Of a stretch of 5,462 nt of DNA, positions 1 to 5,225 are shown piece after piece. Position numbers and translations under genes: made by a program. Under the pieces are notes generated by a model. The model worked only from the letters and a program-made list of their open reading frames with translations. It was not told the origin of the DNA and searched no databases. Within the stretch, counting starts at the first letter, position 1, and each line of letters opens with the position of its first letter. Source of the stretch: an uncultured Lachnospiraceae bacterium (GTDB lineage: Bacteria > Bacillota > Clostridia > Lachnospirales > Lachnospiraceae); the NCBI GenBank assembly GCA_905236585.1, contig CAJOQZ010000106.1, forward strand, positions 1-5,462, given 5' to 3'.

Positions 1-18
1 ATCTCCTATTACTCAAAC

Positions 19-35
19 AGTACTGTAACAGTACT
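19..35. repeat. Perfect 17-bp dyad just downstream of the toxin gene
   Basis: Two 8-base arms, AGTACTGT and ACAGTACT, flank a single central base, giving a perfect inverted repeat 5 bases beyond the toxin stop codon. The same stretch also reads as a direct repeat of AACAGTACT with a 10-base period. On the minus strand it is followed by GTTTG, a poor U-tract, and the 1-base centre would force a larger RNA loop. It may be a weak terminator of the toxin-antitoxin transcript or a protein-binding dyad; the sequence does not decide between these. Confidence 0.45.
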
Positions 36-40
36 TTGAA

Positions 41-343
41 CTATAAATCCCTCCCTTGATATTGAACCGTTACCACGTAGACAATCTTCTTCTTTTCATC
101 AATCCTGAAAATTGCAATATAGTTATCAATAACAAGCTGCTTATATCCTTTTCCGGCATATCTACCAACAAGTCTATCTTGATGTGATTGCGGAAACTGA
201 TCTAGTCCCAAAACTGCGTTTTTTATTCGACTTGTTTGTCCCTCTGCATTTTCAGGAGATAGCTTTTCATGTGCAATGTAGGCATATATATCCTCAATAT
301 CTCTATATGCCCTTTTCATCAATTTAACTGTATACTTATCCAA
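41..343 (-). CDS. RelE/ParE-type toxin of a type II toxin-antitoxin module
   Basis: Probable small toxin of the RelE/ParE superfamily. ParE members poison DNA gyrase and RelE members cleave mRNA on the ribosome; the sequence does not say which this is. Read from the TTG at 343 it is 100 residues, a normal length for the family. It opens with the typical strand-helix pattern (MDKYTVKL, then RAYRDIEDIYAYIA), has the LDQFP segment in the middle, and ends in beta strands rich in Tyr and Arg (YKQLVIDNYIAIFRID, YVVTVQYQGRDL). I chose this TTG because a GGAG lies 10 bases upstream and because family members normally begin at this point. It overlaps the antitoxin stop by 8 bases, which suggests translational coupling. 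A longer reading from a TTG at 367 would add eight residues but has no better ribosome site. The gene looks intact. Family call from conserved pattern, not from a search. Confidence 0.85.
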   Translation of the reverse strand: MDKYTVKLMKRAYRDIEDIYAYIAHEKLSPENAEGQTSRIKNAVLGLDQFPQSHQDRLVGRYAGKGYKQLVIDNYIAIFRIDEKKKIVYVVTVQYQGRDL

Positions 344-599
344 AATACTTTTTCTCCAATTCCGCAAAAGCTACTTCGGCATCGATAGATTCACCTTTTT
401 CGGCAAACTCTTGCTCCGCCTCAAAAATCGCTTGATCAATGCGATTCTCTCGTGCAAATCGCTCAAAGTATTCGGCACTCATAACCACTAAATCACTATA
501 TCCATTTTTCGTAACATAAATTGGTTCCTGCTGCTTATGTGCAATTTCAGATACTCTACTTGTATCTCTTAAATCTCTAATTGGCATAATCATCGGCAT
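336..599 (-). CDS. Phd/YefM-family antitoxin
   Basis: Antitoxin partner of the downstream RelE/ParE-type toxin, 87 residues. The N-terminal half (MPMIMPIRDLRDTSRVSEIAH, then EPIYVTKNGYSDLVVMSAEYFERF) is the typical Phd/YefM DNA-binding fold: a short IRDLRD-type strand, a helix, a 'PIYVTKNG' hairpin, and a 'VVMS' strand leading to a helix. The acidic C-terminal tail (EAEQEFAEKGESIDAEVAFAELEKK) is the type that wraps the toxin. The ATG at 599 is preferred over an in-frame start 12 codons upstream because AAGGAGGTG ends 5 bases before it (GGAGG with a 7-base spacer). The gene is first in the operon and its 3' end overlaps the toxin start. The 28-bp palindrome over its promoter implies autorepression by the antitoxin or by the complex. 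Confidence 0.88.
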   Translation of the reverse strand: MPMIMPIRDLRDTSRVSEIAHKQQEPIYVTKNGYSDLVVMSAEYFERFARENRIDQAIFEAEQEFAEKGESIDAEVAFAELEKKYFG

Positions 600-623
600 A
601 AAAACACCTCCTTCTATACAAAT

Positions 624-651
624 ACAGTGTAGCATAATTATGCCACACTGT
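624..651. promoter_or_regulatory. 28-bp palindromic operator of the toxin-antitoxin operon
   Basis: The left arm begins ACAGTGTAGCATAA and the right arm is its reverse complement at 13 of 14 positions; the one exception is a single A/C pair, giving a 28-bp near-perfect palindrome. It covers the whole spacer and part of both promoter hexamers of the antitoxin gene. This placement fits the known behaviour of Phd/YefM antitoxins, which bind palindromes over their own promoter and repress it, more tightly when complexed with toxin. That this antitoxin binds here is inference. Confidence 0.8.
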
Positions 652-654
652 AAA
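626..654 (-). promoter_or_regulatory. Sigma-A-type promoter of the toxin-antitoxin operon
   Basis: On the minus strand TTTACA (-35, bases 654-649) is separated by exactly 17 bases from TACACT (-10, bases 631-626). The -10 is preceded by TGC, an extended -10 element that would compensate for its imperfect match. The antitoxin start codon lies 26 bases downstream of the -10 box. Both hexamers are at least partly inside the palindromic operator. Confidence 0.7.
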
Positions 655-683
655 TATCAAAATTAGTTTTTAAGAAACTTGTC

Positions 684-1283
684 TTATCGAAGAATCTCAT
701 CTATTGTCGAAACCGTACTAAACGAGCCTTTGTTTCTAGCTATAATTTCTTTCATTTTCTGAAGTTCAAAATAGTTAATATAACAAATTAATGTCTTGTT
801 TTCTCCAGCAATCACACCAAAAGAATCCATAATCGTACAAGTTTTATTCAATTCAGTCCTAATCTCTTCTATGATGTTATCGGGATTCTTTGTAATGATT
901 GTCACCTGTTTTATGGCTTCAAAATGATCTGTTACTTTATCAATCACAGTTGTGGCCACAACATAAACTAAAAGGCTCATTAGCGCAGCGTTAGTGTTAA
1001 TTAGCAGAAAAGCCGCAAAATAGACACTACCATTAAAAGCCAAAAGTATAGAAGTCATACCATAGTTTTTTCCGGTATGCTTTGTTAACTCCGAAACGAT
1101 AATATTGGCAAAAATCTCTGAGCCATCAATACAGCCGCCATTCTTTAATATCAATGCCAACCCAGCTCCAAGAATAGCTCCACCAAATGCAACCGCCAGA
1201 AAATGCTCTGTGTTAAGTTCAAATGGAATTCTCTCAAATAGGGTTAAACCAAAAGAATGCTCGGTAAAGATGATCGCTCCCAT
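684..1283 (-). pseudogene. YitT-family membrane protein, N-terminally truncated remnant
   Basis: The open frame (199 residues from an ATG at 1283) matches the C-terminal two thirds of a YitT-type integral membrane protein of unknown function. Hydrophobic segments lie at about 28-46, 75-95 and 98-114. The first runs into the family-typical stretch FGGAILGAGLALILKNGGC. A soluble C-terminal DUF2179-type domain follows (about 126-199, VTIITKNPDNIIEEIRTEL ... FSTVSTIDEILR). Full-length relatives are about 280 residues with five membrane spans, so roughly the first 80 residues and two spans are missing. No ribosome site precedes the ATG at 1283, and the DNA just upstream of about 1260 codes for a different protein in another frame. 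The truncation therefore looks like a deletion or insertion junction rather than a natural short version. Translation is doubtful. Confidence 0.75.
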
Positions 1284-1395
1284 AGAGCGGAAACAGTTCG
1301 GAATGTTCTACCACCTCAAGTTTTCTGTTCCGGTCCATCATCTTTCGATACCATTTGATATCCCGTGTTCTTCCCATCAGTCGTACTTTCAGCAT
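1234..1395 (-). pseudogene. 5' fragment of a small conserved (DUF3970-like) gene, fused out of frame to the YitT remnant
   Basis: An ATG at 1395 with an excellent ribosome site (AAGGAGGT, 7-base spacer) opens a 53-codon frame beginning MLKVRLMGRTRDIKWYRKMM and continuing through VVEHSELFPLYGSDHLYRA. The pattern 'KVRLxGxxxDIKWYxK ... SELFPxxGSxxxYR' resembles a family of roughly 60-residue proteins that I associate with DUF3970 and with conjugative elements of Firmicutes; that is memory of the family, not a search result. The familiar pattern ends at LYR (about base 1257), and only a few unrelated residues follow before TGA. Those residues come from reading YitT DNA in the wrong frame. It is therefore a broken gene that kept its start signals. 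A short product could still be made. Confidence 0.5.
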
Positions 1396-1422
1396 CCTTT
1401 TGACCTCCTTATTTCCAGAAAC

Positions 1423-1469
1423 AAAAATGCCCGCACAATGATTTCAACTGACTTCATTGTGCGGGCATT
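1423..1469 (-). terminator. Rho-independent terminator or attenuator ahead of the 53-codon frame
   Basis: Sixteen-base perfect arms (1426-1441 and 1454-1469; core CCCGCACAATGA) enclose a 12-base loop. On the minus strand the stem is followed at once by TTTTT and then GTTT. This is a strong intrinsic terminator for transcripts running leftward. It lies only 12 bases before the ribosome site of the DUF3970-like fragment. It either ends a gene that has since been lost or attenuated entry into that gene. Confidence 0.75.
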
Positions 1470-1500
1470 ATCCGCAAGTTAATATGTTACTGTGATATCG

Positions 1501-1525
1501 AGATGAATCATTTCCCGATTCATCT
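1501..1525. repeat. Inverted repeat, 9-bp arms
   Basis: AGATGAATC and GATTCATCT flank the 7-base loop ATTTCCC, a perfect 9-bp hairpin. There is no T-tract on either side that would make a convincing terminator. It lies in the gene-free stretch between the metA end and the mobile-type debris and could be a protein-binding dyad or an element end. Confidence 0.5.
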
Positions 1526-1550
1526 ACATTTTAGCGCTTCCAAGCCTGTT

Positions 1551-1650
1551 ATTTTTTACTACACCATCATTTTTTGCTACTACACCATTTACTACACCAT
1601 TTTTTTGCATCGTTTTGCGATTTTTTGCAAAATTATGCGATTTTCCTGTG
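1551..1650. repeat. AT-rich iteron-like patch downstream of metA
   Basis: Three exact copies of ACTACACCAT (1558-1567, 1579-1588, 1591-1600) sit in T-runs. They are followed by four T-rich units containing TTGC or ATGC (TTTTTTTGCATCG, TTTTGCGA, TTTTTTGCAAAA, TTATGCGATTTT), including the perfect palindrome TTTTGCAAAA at 1623-1632. No credible gene covers the patch. It lies between the end of the GC-richer metA and the AT-rich accessory DNA. Short spaced direct repeats in AT-rich DNA are typical of protein-binding arrays, for example at origins or recombination sites, but no function can be assigned. Confidence 0.5.
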
Positions 1651-1698
1651 CTTTACCTGACCGATGTTTTGATGACCGAAAACCTTATGTTTAAGCCC

Positions 1699-2652
1699 TT
1701 AGATCCCATCAAACACCTTATCCTCCGCATAAATGAAATCCGGGTGCGTAAACTCATACGGCGTCGCCTGATATACGTAGTAGTTGAGCCAGTTCGTATA
1801 CAGAATGTCCGCGTGAGAGCGCCATTGCAGAAGCGGCTTTTTGCCGGGGTCGTCGTTCGGATAATAATTCTTCGGCAGGGCGATATCCATGCCCTTCGCC
1901 TTGTCGCGCTTGTACTCCTTGTCCAGCGTCAGACGGTCATACTCGGGATGCCCCATCACGAAAATCTGTCTGCCGTCTTTTGACATGCAAAGGAAGATTC
2001 CCGCTTCTTTGGAATCCGCCAGAAGAAGCAGATTTTTTTCCTTTCGGATATCCTCCACCGCCACGTCCGTATGCCTCGAATGCGGCGCCAAAAAAACGTC
2101 GTCGAAACCGCGCATCAGCGGGATTTTCCGGTGCTTCACCTCATGGGAAAAAACGCCGAACTTTTTTTCCGGCAAAATGCGCTTGTTAATCCCATAGTGA
2201 TAATACAGCCCAGCCTGCGCCCCCCAGCAAAGATGCAGCGTCGACGTCACATGCCGCTTGGACCACTCCATGATCCGGCAGATCTCGTCCCAATAGTCCA
2301 CCTCTTCAAACGGCATCATTTCCACCGGCGCACCCGTAATGATCAGCCCGTCCAAGTTGCGCTCCTTTATGTCGTCAAACGTCTCGTAGAACTGATTCAA
2401 ATGGCTCTTCGACGTATTCTTCGACTCATGGCTCGCCGTCGATAAAAACGTTATGTCCACCTGCAGCGGCGTATTGGACAAAATCCGCAAGATCTGCAGT
2501 TCCGTGTCTTCCTTTAACGGCATCAGATTCAAAATGCCGATTTCGAGCGGACGGATATCCTGATGCATGGCGCGGTTTTCGTCCATGACGAATATATTCT
2601 CTTTTTCCAGTATGCTCCGTACCGGTAAATCATTTTGTGTTCTAAGCGGCAT
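1699..2652 (-). CDS. metA: Homoserine O-acetyltransferase (MetA family)
   Basis: Cytoplasmic enzyme that activates L-homoserine by acylating its hydroxyl group, the first committed step of methionine synthesis. It is 317 residues, close to the full family length. The glutamine-amidotransferase-like fold is seen in IGILNLMPLKEDTE (Lys47), the nucleophile motif LHLCWGAQA (Cys142) and GHPEYD (His235, Glu237). All lie exactly at the positions numbered in the E. coli enzyme. Residue 111, in ITGAPVEMMPF, is Glu. In this family Glu111 goes with acetyl-CoA use and Gly111 with succinyl-CoA use, so I infer the acetyltransferase (EC 2.3.1.31) despite the common 'succinyltransferase' label. The ATG at 2652 has AGGAG with a 9-base spacer. 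The gene follows ligA after 87 bases on the same strand. I see no SAM riboswitch or T-box leader in that gap, and no clear terminator after the stop codon. Confidence 0.95.
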   Translation of the reverse strand: MPLRTQNDLPVRSILEKENIFVMDENRAMHQDIRPLEIGILNLMPLKEDTELQILRILSNTPLQVDITFLSTASHESKNTSKSHLNQFYETFDDIKERNLDGLIITGAPVEMMPFEEVDYWDEICRIMEWSKRHVTSTLHLCWGAQAGLYYHYGINKRILPEKKFGVFSHEVKHRKIPLMRGFDDVFLAPHSRHTDVAVEDIRKEKNLLLLADSKEAGIFLCMSKDGRQIFVMGHPEYDRLTLDKEYKRDKAKGMDIALPKNYYPNDDPGKKPLLQWRSHADILYTNWLNYYVYQATPYEFTHPDFIYAEDKVFDGI

Positions 2653-2709
2653 ATTCCATCGCTCCTATCTTATAAAAAACAGTTGTCGTGCGGTCTGTAT
2701 AACTTGGTT

Positions 2710-2725
2710 CGCCTCCACGGAGGTG
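2710..2725 (+). other. Short hairpin in the ligA-metA intergenic gap
   Basis: CGCCTC and GAGGTG pair around the loop CACG (6 bp, including one G-T that is a wobble only on the plus strand). On the plus strand CTTTT follows, so it looks like a weak terminator pointing away from ligA and metA. On the minus strand there is no T-tract. No plus-strand gene needs ending here. It may only modulate readthrough or mRNA stability between ligA and metA. Confidence 0.35.
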
Positions 2726-2739
2726 CTTTTGCATTGTTC

Positions 2740-4767
2740 CTATTCCTTTTCCGCCATTGCCCGCAGCCTCTCTTCCGTCAAAACTTCGATTCCAAGCGCG
2801 GCTGCCTTGTCTAATTTGCTTCCTGCCGCCTCGCCCGCCACAAGGTAGTCCGTCTTTTTCGAAACGGAACCCGTGACCTTGCCGCCGTTCTCCTCGATAA
2901 ACGCTTTTGCCTCGTTCCGGCTCATGGTCGGCAGCGTCCCCGTAATTACAAAGGTCTTCCCGGCAAACGATTCGCTCACTAAAACGGCTTCGCCCGCCTC
3001 CATATTGACGCCGCTCTCCTTAAGCCTTTCTATCAAACGCCGGTTCGCCTCCTGCGCGAAATATTCCCGGATGCACCTTGCGGACACTTCTCCGATGTCC
3101 TCCACTTCGACAAGCCGCTCTTCGTCGGCGTCCATGACCGCATCGATTGTCTTAAAATGCGCCAAAAGCGCTTTTGACGCGCTTCTGCCGACGTTTAAGA
3201 TGCCAAGACCCGTAAAAAGTTTATCCGCGTCATTCGCCTTCGACGCTTCGATTGCCGATAATAATTTATCGGTATTTTTTTCTTTTCCGATAATGCCGCT
3301 TGCAATCATCCGATCCCTGTGTTCATGCAGATGATAAATGTCCGCGATGTCGCGGATGAATCCCTCGTTCACCAGAGATTCGACGTAAACCGCTCCGAAC
3401 CCTTTGATATCCATTGCCTCGCGGCTGACAAAATGAATAATGTTGCGCACCAGCTGCGCCGGACAGGACGAGTTGGTGCAGCGGATATCCGCCGTGTTCT
3501 CCTCTCTTGCAACCTTCGCTCCACAGACCGGGCAGACATCCGGTATCCGGTACGTCGCAACGCCAGCAGGTCGTTTCGCATGGTTGACTTTTCGGATCTT
3601 GGGAATGATCTCGCCTGATTTATAAACCGAGATCGTATCGCCGATGCCGATATCAAGTTCATTGATAAAATCCTGATTGTGAAGGGTAGCCCTCGATACG
3701 CTCGTTCCGCATAGCTGAACCGGTGCAAAAACAGCCGTCGGATTGATCCGCCCGGTTCGTCCGACGGTCAGTTCAATATCTAGCAGCGTCGTTTCTTTTT
3801 CCTCGGGGGGATATTTGTAGGCAATCGCCCAGCGCGGCGTTTTCGCGGTCGCCCCCAACAGTTCCCTGTCGCTGTACCGGTTGATCTTGACCACCGCACC
3901 GTCGATGTCGTACGCAAGATTCCCGCGGTTGTCGCCGATCGCCTCAATCGCGTTCCAAACCTCCTCCGCCGTTTTGCAGACTTTATAATCGTCGATCACC
4001 GTAACGCCCTGCGACTTCAGATACTCATAGCACTGTGTATGCGTCTGAAACTGTCTGCCCCGCGCCTGCTGGAGATTGAAAATGAAAAGCGAAAGCGGAC
4101 GCTCCCTGACGATCGCCGGGTCAAGTTGGCGCAGGGTGCCTGCCGCGCAGTTCCTCGGATTGGCAAATATCTTTTTCCCAAGCAGTTCCTGTCTGGCGTT
4201 TACCGCGTCAAAATCGGCGTTTTTCATATAAACCTCGCCGCGGATCTCCAAATACTCCGGCGCATCGGCTAACTGCTGCACAACGTCTTTGATCTCGCGA
4301 GCGTTGACCGTCACGTCTTCGCCAAATTCGATTCCGTCCCCGCGGGTCTCCGCCATAACGAGCGAGCCGTTTTCATAGCGCAGGCTCATGGACAGCCCGT
4401 CGATCTTGTATTCAACGACAAATTCCGGCTCATCCAATTTCTGACGCATCTCTTCTACAAAACGGATCACGTCTTCCTTGGAAAAAACGTCCTGCAAAGA
4501 AAGCATGGGTACGTTGTGGCGCACAAGGACGCCCGCCTCGCGCTTTGCCGTGCCGCCGACGTGTTTCGTCGGGGAGTTTTTTTTCGCAAGCGACGGATAT
4601 GAGGCTTCCAACTTCTTGAGCCGCTGCATCAGCATATCGTATTCGTAGTCGCTGATTTCCGGCGCATCTTCATTATAGTATCGGTTGCTGTGGTATTCGA
4701 TCTCGGCGGTCAGTTTTTCAATTTCGGCTGACGCTTCCGATTCGGTTTGTATGTTTTCTTCGTTCAT
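2740..4767 (-). CDS. ligA: NAD+-dependent DNA ligase LigA
   Basis: Essential replication and repair ligase that seals 3'-OH/5'-phosphate nicks using NAD+. It is 675 residues, the usual full length. In order it has: an N-terminal NMN-binding Ia domain (about 1-75, with YYNEDAPEISDYEYD); an adenylation domain (about 76-325) with active-site lysine Lys121 in YKIDG, and ETRGDG, EIRGEV, YDIDGAVVKI and WAIAYKYP motifs; and an OB fold (about 326-405). A four-cysteine zinc site follows (Cys412, 415, 430, 435), then helix-hairpin-helix repeats (about 440-595) and a C-terminal BRCT domain (about 598-675, FAGKTFVITGTL ... GGKVTGSVSKKTDYLVAG). No frameshift or missing catalytic residue is visible. The ATG at 4767 is the only sensible start, although its ribosome site (AGAAAG) is weak. 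Upstream lie the palindromic elements; no convincing promoter was found. metA follows on the same strand. Confidence 0.97.
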   Translation of the reverse strand: MNEENIQTESEASAEIEKLTAEIEYHSNRYYNEDAPEISDYEYDMLMQRLKKLEASYPSLAKKNSPTKHVGGTAKREAGVLVRHNVPMLSLQDVFSKEDVIRFVEEMRQKLDEPEFVVEYKIDGLSMSLRYENGSLVMAETRGDGIEFGEDVTVNAREIKDVVQQLADAPEYLEIRGEVYMKNADFDAVNARQELLGKKIFANPRNCAAGTLRQLDPAIVRERPLSLFIFNLQQARGRQFQTHTQCYEYLKSQGVTVIDDYKVCKTAEEVWNAIEAIGDNRGNLAYDIDGAVVKINRYSDRELLGATAKTPRWAIAYKYPPEEKETTLLDIELTVGRTGRINPTAVFAPVQLCGTSVSRATLHNQDFINELDIGIGDTISVYKSGEIIPKIRKVNHAKRPAGVATYRIPDVCPVCGAKVAREENTADIRCTNSSCPAQLVRNIIHFVSREAMDIKGFGAVYVESLVNEGFIRDIADIYHLHEHRDRMIASGIIGKEKNTDKLLSAIEASKANDADKLFTGLGILNVGRSASKALLAHFKTIDAVMDADEERLVEVEDIGEVSARCIREYFAQEANRRLIERLKESGVNMEAGEAVLVSESFAGKTFVITGTLPTMSRNEAKAFIEENGGKVTGSVSKKTDYLVAGEAAGSKLDKAAALGIEVLTEERLRAMAEKE

Positions 4768-4833
4768 TGGTTTTCTTTCTGTTTTATTTATACTTCCTAC
4801 ATTGAGATGCGTTTTATGCTCTTTGGCTTACTT

Positions 4834-4899
4834 CCTTTCTGAAAAAACATCTCCCACGGGCGGAACTACGCCCTTTGCGAGATATTTTCTTCAGAAAGG
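4834..4899 (-). repeat. Palindromic element H1 (minus orientation)
   Basis: This long hairpin lies 66 bases upstream of ligA. Outer arms CCTTTCTGAA and TTCAGAAAGG (10 bp) continue through an A4/T4 segment, one wobble and ATCTC/GAGAT to an inner stem. On the minus strand the core reads AAA, then GGGCG, loop TAGTTC, CGCCC, then GT. The one imperfect pair is a T-G wobble on the minus strand and an A-C mismatch on the plus strand. The core matches that of H2 and of the three plus-oriented repeats. A minus-strand T6 run occurs within the 3' side of the stem, so it might also act as a terminator, but four of these T's are paired. It probably lies in the ligA leader if transcription starts further upstream. 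Confidence 0.75.
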
Positions 4900-4948
4900 T
4901 GATTCGGTACATAATGGAATAATAACGTATATAGGTAATTTACCACTC

Positions 4949-5009
4949 CCTATGAATATCTGTCTCTCACGGGAGAGACAACTCCCTTTGAGAGACAGAT
5001 ATCCATAGG
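4949..5009 (-). repeat. Palindromic element H2 (minus orientation)
   Basis: Outer arms of 21 bases (4949-4969 and 4989-5009) pair at 20 positions. The exception is an A-C pair on the plus strand, which is G-T on the minus strand. Inside, on the minus strand, the core reads AAA, GGGAG, loop TTGTCT, CTCCC, GT, the same layout as H1. The outer arm sequence (CTATGGATATCTGTCTCTC) has nothing in common with the outer arm of H1 beyond CTC. The stem has therefore diverged while staying paired. Confidence 0.8.
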
Positions 5010-5039
5010 TCGTTGGTGTAAGGCGCCTCACACCAGCGA
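5010..5039 (+). repeat. Junction hairpin between the minus- and plus-oriented elements
   Basis: TCGTTGGTGT (5010-5019) pairs with ACACCAGCGA (5030-5039) over 10 bp with one T-G wobble on the plus strand. The 10-base loop contains the self-palindrome AGGCGCCT. The right arm is the conserved leading edge of repeat unit R1. The left arm is an inverted copy of the same edge: its reverse complement, continued to CCTTACACCAACGA, differs from the start of R3 at only two bases. It looks like a head-to-head junction of repeat units. Confidence 0.65.
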
Positions 5040-5125
5040 ATCGGAAGATCATGTCTTGCTAAGGACGTTGCTCCGTCCGTGCAAGATATGATTTCCGATG
5101 AGCGGCAGTTCTTGCATAGGACATA
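5026..5125 (+). repeat. Tandem structured repeat R1 (100-base unit)
   Basis: First of three units with an exact 100-base period. It starts CCTCACACCAGCGAA, then forms a 19-bp outer stem (5040-5059 with 5081-5099; one bulged G at 5047 and one G-T wobble). Inside are TAA, inner stem GGACG/CGTCC (5063-5067, 5074-5078), loop TTGCTC and GT. The unit continues with GATGAGCGGCAGTTCTT, identical in R2, and a variable tail. No plausible protein is encoded; reading frames through it are by-products of the repeat. Confidence 0.85.
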
Positions 5126-5225
5126 CCTCACGCCAGCGAATTGGAGAATCATGTTCTGCTAAGACCGTTGTCTCGGTCGTGCAGAATATGATTCCCGATG
5201 AGCGGCAGTTCTTTCCAAAGTCATG
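5126..5225 (+). repeat. Tandem structured repeat R2 (100-base unit)
   Basis: It aligns to R1 without gaps, and I count about 22 differences in 100 bases. The outer stem is 5140-5159 with 5181-5199, the inner stem GACCG/CGGTC and the loop TTGTCT. Most stem differences from R1 are paired changes: TCTTGC/GCAAGA becomes TTCTGC/GCAGAA, and GGACG/CGTCC becomes GACCG/CGGTC. The flanks CCAGCGAA and GATGAGCGGCAGTTCTT and the TAA/GT internal loop are unchanged. Confidence 0.85.

Noticed and set aside
1105..1694. Plus-strand frames of 125 and 63 codons
   Set aside because: The first is antisense to the YitT remnant and runs through a terminator hairpin. The second translates the T-rich repeat patch into Tyr/Phe/Ile runs; neither has a ribosome site.
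1655..1700. Terminator after metA
   Set aside because: Only a 4-bp dyad (CTTA/TAAG) and a direct repeat of TGACCGA are present; no stem plus T-tract on the minus strand.
2653..2739. SAM riboswitch or T-box upstream of metA
   Set aside because: The gap is too short and none of the conserved elements of SAM-I or T-box leaders is visible.
3319..3728. Plus- and minus-strand alternative frames inside ligA (and similar plus-strand frames in metA at 1889-2445)
   Set aside because: They lie wholly inside well-supported genes, have no family features or start signals, and are shadows of the GC-richer coding sequence.
4834..4899. H1 as a simple rho-independent terminator
   Set aside because: It has a minus-strand T6 run, but four of these T's pair within the longer stem. 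Its core also matches elements that have no T-tract, so the repeat-family reading explains more.
4768..4950. Sigma-A promoter for ligA (for example TATAAA near 4785, or CATTAT near 4911)
   Set aside because: No partner hexamer at suitable spacing was convincing for any candidate, so none is annotated.
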